DNA from: Mesaphorura yosii
Taxonomy: Eukaryota > Arthropoda > Collembola > Poduromorpha > Tullbergiidae
Length of the DNA: 64,000 nucleotides
Direction: 5' to 3'
Assembly: GCA_009869945.1 (NCBI GenBank)
Contig: WIXG01000108.1
Location: 62,001-126,000 of the forward strand
The notes under the pieces were generated by a model that saw only the letters and a program-made list of their open reading frames with translations, did not search any database and had not been told where the DNA came from. This document shows positions 21,432 to 64,000 of the stretch, one piece after another. Position 1 is the stretch's first letter, and each line of letters starts with the position of its first letter. The translations under genes and the position numbers were made by a program.

Positions 21432-22571
21432 ATGGCAATTGCGTTGGCACCACGTCACGTGGAGAGGGCCAAGTCCCTCCTGAGGCTCTCATCAGTTCTG
21501 GTAGCCTACGGATTCACTTTCGTCACGATAATCCAGTTTGGATTCTGGCTATCAGACACCAGTCTGATAACCAGCTACGAATTCCAAGGAACCTACAAAA
21601 GCTACTCGTTTTTTGGTAAGGAAAGGAATTTGCATTAGTGAATTGGCTGACAATTTAATCAATTCCATGCTTAATTACTTCCTGTTGTTTTTCAGATTGG
21701 CTAACGAATCTGGCCAGCTTTGAGTTTGACAAGGTCTACTTGGCTGAGCTCGGAACAAATGTCCTTCTGTTTGCTCTGTTTGTCCTTCAACACACTTTCT
21801 TGTCCAACACTTACCTCGAACACACCAAAATTTGGTCACGGATTCATTCCTGGGGGCTTGACAAACCACTCTACACTTTTCTGACTGGTGTTGCATTGCA
21901 GGTAAGCATCCTTTCTTTATTGGGCATGTCCTCCAGACCTGCCCACTGATTCTGTGGCGTGGATAGGCCCTATTAATCAGCCCTATTTGTATGCGCAGCT
22001 TCTTCTTTGTTTCTGGAATCCAATTCCCGTCGAGGTCTGGACGTTTGAACCATTCTCTAACTATTTCAAATGGGTCCACATCGTTGCTTGGGCTTTGCTG
22101 TACGGGACTTGCATTATGCTTGACTTGCCGGATATGGTTGGACTAACTCAGGTAAAGCAGTTCCAGTCGCTAACCGACGGACAATTGCATTCCAAGTATC
22201 AACTTTAACACAGTTGCCTTTCCGTACGTACTCAGGTTGTGGTCAGCAGTCCCACGACCACTGCCAAGTCACCCGAGTTGCAGCTGATGTACAAAAGACA
22301 GCGTCACATGGGCTTGATTCCATTCATCGTCATCTTTGGCGTGTATCCGTACATGAGGTAATTAACCCGAGTCCGATTCACTTATTGCAGCATCATACTA
22401 TACGACAGGGATTAATGGCATGTTTCCTCTTTCCCGGACGCTACACGCAGCTTGGACCGATTTCTATTGGGCACTTCACTGGTGGCGTACACATTTTGTC
22501 AGTGCCGCTCCGACTCATGCTACGAGTACACCCGAAGCATGAAGAAAGTGAAGAAGTACCGAATGGACTGA
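21432..22571 (+). CDS. nrm: Nurim-like inner nuclear membrane protein
   Basis: Five exons, 21432-21615, 21696-21901, 21999-22151, 22236-22357 and 22451-22571, are frame-continuous (phases 1, 0, 0, 2) and give about 261 residues. That is the usual length of nurim, a multi-pass protein of the inner nuclear envelope with an isoprenylcysteine-methyltransferase-like fold. Hydrophobic segments recur: VLVAYGFTFVTIIQFGFWL, NVLLFALFVLQHTFL, then LLLCFWNPIP, WVHIVAWALLYGTCIM and IPFIVIFGVYPYM. The family features recognised are FxLQHTFL, ALQ|LLLCFWNPIP, LELMGL-like MVGLTQV and the ending LDRFLLGTSLVAYTF..YEYTRSMKKVKKY. The last exon was chosen by this match, using the acceptor CGCTACACGCAG. Other frames there do not resemble the family. 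An in-frame ATG at 21342 would add 30 residues without family support, so 21432 is preferred. Confidence 0.82.
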
Positions 22572-24629
22572 ATCCTGCGTGCATCTCACTTGCACTGCAG
22601 ATTTTGTCGTTCATGTCAAATGGAACCAGCAGCTTTCAAACTGAAATTATTGATCTTTGTCTTTGTATCAAGTTTAGAGTAAGACTTTTAGTTTTTGATT
22701 CTCGTGTTCGGTGTTCATCTTGCTTATACCTTTTTTACGAGAAGAGTGTATTATTTTTGCGAGCAAAATGTGTCCAGTGTCATATAGCAATTAGGAAATA
22801 GAAACTAGCAAATGATTATTTCTTGACTTCTTCTTGACTCAAATAACGTAAAGTAACACGTCTCAATAATTACAAGCAGTAAATTAATTGCGAGTTTTCA
22901 GAGTAAATACCAGTTTAATTTTTCACGTACTTGACGTAGTACAGTGCAGCTCTTCCAAGCAATAACCCACGAAGTACGAAGACTCAGCAGCGTCCAATGC
23001 CCAGTATTTTGTCTTTTTCTGTCTGTTTTGTCCGGTATTTTAAGACTTTTCTACTTGAATAAGTAAATAGCCAGTAATGCCAGTAAAGTAAGGAGTTAAT
23101 TTGAGTTTTTACATTTGACAGGAGTTTTTGTACATGTGAATGTGAAGTCGGGTGATTGAACTGATTTAACGTACTCGTTACACTGTTACTTGTATTTAGC
23201 TGTCAGTATCATGCAAGTATGTAGCAGTAATTAATTAGCTGTCCAGTTAAACCTTAAAACTTAAAAGTAAAGCCTGTCTGAATAAATACTCGGTGTGTGT
23301 CCGGTGTGTTTGTACTCAAAATCAAGCGATTCAATTTCTTTCCGGACCGACCAAATTTTGAGCATCGCGAATGCAAGGAAAATGTTTAGAATTTGCTGCA
23401 GCCGTGTAAAAGTACGCTTGGGAAGCTGCCATCACATTGTTGGGACGTCGGAGGCTAAGAAAATATGAAAATAGCCTCCAACTGCACTTGCGACTTGCAT
23501 TGCTCGCCATGCTTCTCGATTTCTTCTTTATTGCTCAACAATCAACAATGTAGCTCAATCAGCAGCGTCGCAGAGGAGCAGAGCCCAGTTGCAGTGGCAG
23601 GTACTTTTGTTGCCGTGCATGTTGCTTACATTATTGTAGACATTGTTGCGAAAGGACGACCAGGACGATTGAGTGAACTGAATGTATGAGAGTTTTGAAA
23701 CTTTGTGTTTCACTTCGACTGCCTGCACGCTTCCTCTCAAAGCCAAAGCGAAAAGCGAGTAGCGAACCAACGAAGTTTCTGTTCTGCACTCTCCCATGCC
23801 CATCTTTCCTTTGGCTCCTGGCTGCGGCTCAGATGTCACAGTCACAAGAAACGCGAACGTAAATGCCAAAGCAAAGGCCTCGTCTTTCTTCTGCTGCTGC
23901 TTCTCCACGAATTCGACGACAAAGTGAGTGCAAGGCACGAATCCGTGTGCTGTGTTTTTATTTTTACGACTGCGATTGTGAAGTGGAAGTGTGAATGTGT
24001 CTTGATTCACAGTCGTCAGTCACAGTCACACGAATTATAAACAATCAAGGCAAGACGTGAAAAAGTGAATGGTTAACTGCGACGGCGACTGCGACTACAG
24101 ATTAGATTAGCAATGGACTTCTTCCATCGAATCCAATCAGAGTTGGTCAAGAACCGAGTGTTCAAGTTTATTTTATTGTTGATATTAAACGGAACATGAT
24201 ATTCCAGTCATCGTGTTGCAAGGACTGTTCATTCTTAAGCTCAACTGGAACCAGCAAGGTGAGCGTAAGCCGGAATCCAAGATCTGTAAACTTTATGCTT
24301 GACAATGTTGATAAAGCGTCTTTTGTCGTTTTCAGGTTTGATTTGTGCAAATCCGCAAGACATCTTTGACACGGGACACGATGGAGTGATTGACGAACTG
24401 TGATTTTCGATTTTCATCTCCTCCGAACTGCTCAATTTGTCCTACGACGGCCCGAGACAATTGTTCAAATGCGGACTAGCGATTCAGTCTCCTGCTCTCT
24501 CTTTTGTGTGTGTGGTGATTGTGATTGTGTGTCCGAATCCTGTATGAATGTGGTCAACTTCATCGTCAGCACTTCTCTTCCGTCACCGACTTCTTTCTTC
24601 ACCTGTCCTCCAACACTCACGCGACTTCC
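22572..24629. other. Intergenic region and 5' side of the Btk-like gene
   Basis: About 2 kb with the 3' UTR of the nurim-like gene on the left (possible AATAAA at about 23280) and the presumed 5' UTR and promoter of the Btk-like long form on the right. No coding exon could be supported. Open frames of up to 151 codons on the minus strand (23555-24010) show no motif. Confidence 0.4.
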
Positions 24630-58362
<33,733 letters not shown>

Positions 58363-61300
58363 ACGATTACGACTGCATTTGACAAAGCACAAATACGAAC
58401 ACAATACAAATACAAAGTATCTTCAATAATACCTCTAAATCTAAACTTATTCTCATAAATATCGAAATAATCTCGTATCGTAGTTTAAAACAAAAACTAG
58501 GTTTCTTTGGACGAGGATACTAATTAAGCTAGCAATATTTGATAATTTCGATGTAAGGCTCTGAACTGAATATGTAGAATTCTCGATCTATTAGCCAGTC
58601 TATCTTATTTCTATTGTTGTCGTACGTACGCATAGGAAAGACTCATTAGCTGTAAGCAATTAAACAATTAAGTAGCTACTAAAGCCACGTATAAATTCGT
58701 TGATACTCTTCTTGTAGATGAAGAACTGATCACTGTTTTGTTCATGTTAGAATCGCCGGCAGTTATTATAGAATTGTTCGTTATGATCGTCCAAGCGTGA
58801 TTTTTGCCAAATAACTTTGCGGACGTCACATTTGGGACCATTTCGATGGCGGAGACGTTTTATCATGAGAAAAGCATCATACAAATCATTTAGATCTGTG
58901 TTTCTGTGTGAAGAATGTGCAAATTTCATGCATGCAGAATGTTCATGCAAAACTGCGTGTACGTCGTGCCTGAATTTTCCTTTTCTACTTTTACGTACGC
59001 TCGGCCGCTAGTTAAGAAAATCAAGATTGAAGCTGGTTTGGAACTTGTGACGCAACCCTTTTGTACAGAATATTGTAAGATTTAGAGAAAAGCCTGTTAT
59101 TTATTGCAACGTTGAAGTGTAAAATATCTAGAATGACTTGTACAATAGAAAATGCTGATAATTGCAATTTGCAATTCGCAAGTGCATGCAGTGCTGCTAA
59201 GCTACGCTTCGTGGAAGCAGGTTAAGTTAAGCGCGCGCGCGTACGCGTAAGCGTAAAATAAGCTGTGTTACAGCGTAATGCGTAGAATCAGAAGAACTGT
59301 CGCGCTCTTGGTCTGAATAAATCAGAACTGTTATCACTGACTCATTGAATTCAAGAAGCTACTGAAACCAAATGTTCTCATTAATTTAGAGCAGTTCGTA
59401 AATTAATTAACAATCGTTTCTAAAAATGGAGGCAACTTCTGATAAAATTCATATTCAAGTTCATATCGAAATATTTCAAATGTAACAAAATACATTCTCA
59501 TTCTATATCGGACGTGGCTTGTCATGATTTATGGGACCAACTCATTCTTTGTGCTCCTTCTCCGAAAGATCAGGACGGTAATTTCGTTTTAAGGGTCCTC
59601 ACCTCTTTCTTCATCTCATTCATCCCAGGAACGCAGTGGCGGTGCCAAAATAAATTTATGGCCTCACCACATTGTTATTCTCTCTCACCGAACCAGTTAG
59701 CTGCGACTCCGATATTGTAACCCATCTTGACACGAATAATTCTGTATTCTTCTCTATGGCTATGCTACAATAGCTCAAACAGGTATTATTTATGACTGTA
59801 ATGAACGTAATTAAGGCAATTTAGCGTTTAGCCAGCCAAGAGCCACGTATTCAATGTTCTCACATGTCGCACTGAAATCGCAATTCTCAGTCCTATAACC
59901 TGACCAAAGTAGAGCAGAGCATCGAGAAAAATGCGGTGCGTGAATGTCCAAACCTTTTTAGCCCAATGAATTATGGGTCTTCTTAAATACTTGTTAAAAC
60001 GCATGGGAGCATAAAGCGAATGACGTGCGAATGAACGAAATGAATTTTTTAAAGTCATTCACGATTTTATTCTGGAAAACGAAATCTCGGACAATTTATG
60101 AGATTGTGCTCGTTCGGGCCGTTGTTCCTTGATTTCAGCCCTGAAGAGCTTTCTAATTAGGGACCCGCCCTTCGCCTTCGCCCTCTCGAAATCGAAACGG
60201 TTGTCCTGTCCTGTTGCCTCGACTGGTGGCAGATGACATTCGTTAAGAGAAATATTGTTTGTTTTGGCATCGCTATTGCTATTGCTATTTTTAGCACCAC
60301 TTTCAAGAAGTCTTGATATTTATTGTGCCTCCTGCTAATTCCGGTGGCCAAGCATTGTCATTGTTGGCCACAACATAGCCACAGCCGCATTTCACGCACC
60401 TTTTCTTCGCTGCCTTGCTCAAGGTGTTTGCATTTCAGGTTGATCTGCATATGGGTTATTCCACGAAGACAGTTGCAGTTGCTCACTTCTCGCAAGACGG
60501 CCGGACGGATGGACTCGGACTGGGTTAATATATTCCACAGGTGCCAGAACGCCAGAAACCGTACGCGTACGCATGTTTGTTTGGTCCTTCTGTGATCTGT
60601 GGCATGTGCCCTGTCCGGCCCGCATTTATAAATCTTCATTGTCGCGGAGCACATGTCGCCTCCGTCAAGATGCCCATTGTGTTTTGTGTTCCATGTACGC
60701 GAACAATTGAAAAGAAAATCATCTTGTTTTTTGTCCTCCGTACTAATCGGTCGGCTGTCGCTACTGCGATTGCGTTCTTAACCCACTCACCTAAATAAGC
60801 ATGTGTCTTTTGCTTTCCTTTCCTGATTCATCTGCAGAGGCAGCTTGCATTTCTCCGCGACGTCTCAATCTTCAGTCTGCAACTTGTCAATTAGTTCCTT
60901 GTCAATCTAATCGACTGCTGCGAGACGTGATTCCAGCTGCACTAAGCCTTTCCGAAACACCAATGCAAAATGATGCGAGACTCAAGCTGATGCTGAATCG
61001 ATTGTTTGAGCAATTGTCATTTGAGCAGGCAGGCATGTGTGCAGTGTGCAAGGTCCGGGAAAGTCAACAATAAGGTTTTTCTTTGTTGAAGAAGGAAGAT
61101 GAAGAGGAAAGGGAACAAATAAGAAAATGAAGAAAAGAGTTAAAGAATCTCTTCTGTGCCGTGAGATACTAGGAAACTGAAACTTAACATTTTTTACGGA
61201 TTCGCGTGCCGCGTTGTGAATATTCAAGACTGATCTTCTCATTCGGGTGCCGGACACGTCGAATAGCAGATTAGTTTCGCCTTTTGAGTGGCAGCGCGCA

Positions 61301-64000
61301 GCAGTGCCGTTGCCCCATCTTCGGTTTGAAATCCATGCGACGCGAGAATTCTTCTGTTTTCCGTCTAACAGAAGGAACTAAGCCTTTCGGCTCGTTGAGA
61401 AATGCGGCAGATGATGATCCTCTGGCATGCATAATGGCAATCGTGTTGTTCCCGGTCGGTGCACATGCTCTCTGTTTTGTACTTTGTAGTGTTATAATGC
61501 CATAATGATAAATATATCATGAAAATTAGGTCACCACAACCAGGAACACACACGGACGGCAGGGCAGGCAGGCACACGGCACATATGTCGAGAAAGGATG
61601 CGGAGGACTTCGTAGCAAAGTTCTCGGAGATTATATCAGGCTCAGCAGCATGAATCCACGACTGCCCTTCAGCGATCCAAGCCAAGAAACAAATACACCT
61701 TTGTTTCATGTGCGTGAAAAGCCGAATACTCCGAAAAGGTGTATTATTTAGTTTCGCTTATTAGATCAGCAAAAGAAATCTTTTCCATGAAATTTAGCGA
61801 AGGAGTAAATTAAACCTGAAGCCGTGCCGCCGCAATCGCAATGAAGTTCATGAACTCTGATTTCCAGAGCAAGTAAACAAAATATAATCAAAAAAATGTT
61901 TTTTTTACTGTTTTGTTAAAGCGCAAGCAAGCACGACTTACGGCACGGCACAGCAGGCTGCCGCGGCTGCGCTGTCCAGATTGCATAAATCGGAGTAAGC
62001 TAACTATTTAAATTGATATTATGTCGCATTTCGCAATGCCGAGTGCATTAGTGAAATATTTTGCCGCTTCTGCTACTTTACACATGTTGCACCTGACTCG
62101 GGTTTTGATTGAAGAGCTGTTTAGCGGTTGTTTCCCAGATGTTACACGCTTAAATGTGAGTGCATTTGAATTTATGATGTTCAGGAATCCCAGCCTGGTG
62201 TAATTCAGCTGCTATAAAAACTAAACTGCTGTTTTGCGGTCGGACCAAAATTCTCCGGTCCAAAGCCAGTCGAAAGTTTTTCATGCCACTGCGTGCGCCG
62301 GTGAGAAACCGTTAATTTAACTCTACTCAAATGCAAAACCGGAGAAACTGTCAAATCATGCTTGACATTCATTTTCATTGCAAAATATAGTCCAGGCTTA
62401 TTCTTATGCAATCGCAATTAATCCTCCATTCAAATTGCCAAAATCATGCTGAGATCCGAAACCGAGAAACGTGATTGCTTCCTTCGTGCCGCTGACGCTG
62501 AGGTGAATTTCTATCTGTAGCAAAACAATTTCCACGGTGGAATGATGCGACAAATAATTCTTCTATTCTTAAATGCTTGTGAAGAGTAATTTTTCCAGGG
62601 GCAGAAGCAATGCATGGACCAAATATAAAATACGCGTATGCTGAAATGCGTACGTACATTAAAATACAGCGTTGTCCTTAATTAAAAATACAGTAAAATA
62701 AACGAAGACTTTTTAGGCCGAAGACCCTGATTTCTTTTCCTCATTCTTTAAATTCATCGGGAGTGGAGATTCTGGACGCATTGTTACACAGTATCGAGGT
62801 GACTTGAGCCAGGAATTGGAAATACCGATCAGTTCTATTTATCTTTTCTACAGAAGCAATAAGAAAGATTCTCATCACCCTCACGCCTGCCTGCCCGTGC
62901 AATGCGTGTCTTGTTTTACACTTTGATAAACTGAGTGAAGTTTACAATCCTTTGGGTTACTTTTGAAGTCAATTTTTATTTTTAAAGTATGCGAGATAAA
63001 AATTTGTTGTCTGGCCGCGCGTTATCTCCAGCTGCACATTTTTAGTGCACTCACACTACAAACACTGGCATCCTTTGTCGAGTACACCTTTCAATTATTG
63101 TGCGATGGCACGGTCGGTCATCCGGTGGAGCGAAATTCAGACTAAAAGATGGTAATAATGATAATTTGGAAAATGAATTGGGCAATTGAAAACAAATTGC
63201 CTTTTCACCTTCTGAAAATTGAGAACTTGACCATCCGCATCTTTGCGAGACGATCCTGAACATTTATCATGGAAATAAACACGACGCAATTTGGAGCAGA
63301 AATACGGCGTTTTAGACACGTCTCCATAGAAATTCGTGTCCGAACTTAATTTTACTTACCCACACCAACAAAAAGACGAGCAGAATTCACGAGTCGGAAC
63401 AGAAGTCGTCTTGCCTTGAGTCGATTGCCGAGTCTGGGAAAGATTTCACCTTCACACGTCCGTCTTTTCCTTACGTCCGCGTATCAAAGCATTTCATAGA
63501 GTGTATGGTCATGGTCTTGGTTTCTTCTCAAAATGTTTACGTCCAGTAAGAAGTTGCCCATCGTCTGAAAGAGAGTCATTAGTGGTCAGAAGAAAGGGGA
63601 TCACTGTTCACTATTTTCATTCAGCATTTATTTGTACGCGTGTAAATGAGTGGACCCACCTTGTGCGCTTGCTTCTCTTTTCTCTCTGAATGGGAACTAT
63701 TTATAGTGCTCAATCCTTTCTGAATGAATAATCTAAGAAGCCAGCCAGGCAGTCAACATGAATGGGCCAAAGCCTAATTACACTGTCAAATTTCATTCTT
63801 CTCCTCCACCGAGTTCAAGTTCTTGGATTCTGAAACCACAATGCCCAATACCCGTCTTTCGCCTTGATGAAGATTGAAGTGAATCCCTCCTTTATGACTT
63901 ACTTTAATATTTGTAAATGACCCATTCATAAAATTCGGACGGAAAATACAAATTTCTATTTTTGTGACCGAACGCACTCGCATTCATTGACTCGGCTCTG
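58363..64000. other. Region downstream of the Btk-like gene, no supported gene
   Basis: About 5.6 kb. The first part is 3' UTR of the Btk-like gene; possible signals are ATTAAA near 58660 and AATAAA near 59317. It contains an alternating GC/TACGCG tract near 59231-59249 and a 22-codon ORF at 61585. Open frames reach 114 codons (minus, 61365-61709) but show no family motif or convincing splice sites. Confidence 0.4.

Noticed and set aside
22214-22801. 195-codon plus-strand open frame over the nurim-like 3' exons
   Set aside because: Reads the exons 22236-22357 and 22451-22571 in the wrong frame through an intron; the spliced frame matches the nurim family ending.
61365-61709. 114-codon minus-strand ORF
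   Set aside because: No recognisable family, no signal or splice evidence, and the opposite strand is equally open over part of it.

Overview
The window looks like nuclear DNA of an arthropod, most likely an insect. The genes are split by spliceosomal introns: most are 60-150 nt, but one gene has introns of many kilobases. Intergenic and intronic DNA is AT-rich. The gene content includes coatomer beta, a nurim-like protein, a Tec-family kinase of the Btk29A type with two first exons, and an insulin/IGF-like cluster of arthropod type. There is no bacterial operon, prophage or CRISPR signal. I could not identify the species.

Layout: 90-2954 (+) is the 3' two thirds of coatomer subunit beta. 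3665-4265 (+) is a short secreted protein with six cysteines and a phase-1 intron, read as a divergent insulin/relaxin relative and possibly gonadulin. It faces three minus-strand genes at 4597-6712, 8960-10558 and 11948-13287 (mRNA start probably near 14030). Each of the three encodes an insulin B-chain (C-x11-C) and A-chain (CC-x3-C-x8-C) followed by an exon-encoded C-terminal extension, the layout of arthropod IGF-like peptides. Their intron phases are identical (1, 2, 0), so they are tandem paralogues, while their tails have become unlike. 16176-20595 (-) is a large C2H2 zinc-finger protein and 21432-22571 (+) is a nurim-like nuclear membrane protein.

The right two thirds, 24630-58362 (+), is one Tec-family tyrosine kinase gene (PH, Btk zinc motif, SH3, SH2, kinase). 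An alternative first exon at 37813 gives a short form without PH and Btk motif, as in Drosophila Btk29A. Nested on the opposite strand inside its 41-50 kb intron is a complete four-intron-exon gene for a divergent casein kinase 1 (46922-48138). The same intron holds a sequence resembling a Helitron 3' terminus (45922-45956). The last 5.6 kb (58363-64000) has no gene I can support.

The most notable part is the insulin cluster: one divergent insulin-like gene and three IGF-like paralogues within about 10 kb, with the first two genes convergent and their poly(A) signals about 50 nt apart. Exon models here were derived by hand from splice consensus, reading-frame continuity and recalled family sequences. 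No database search was run.
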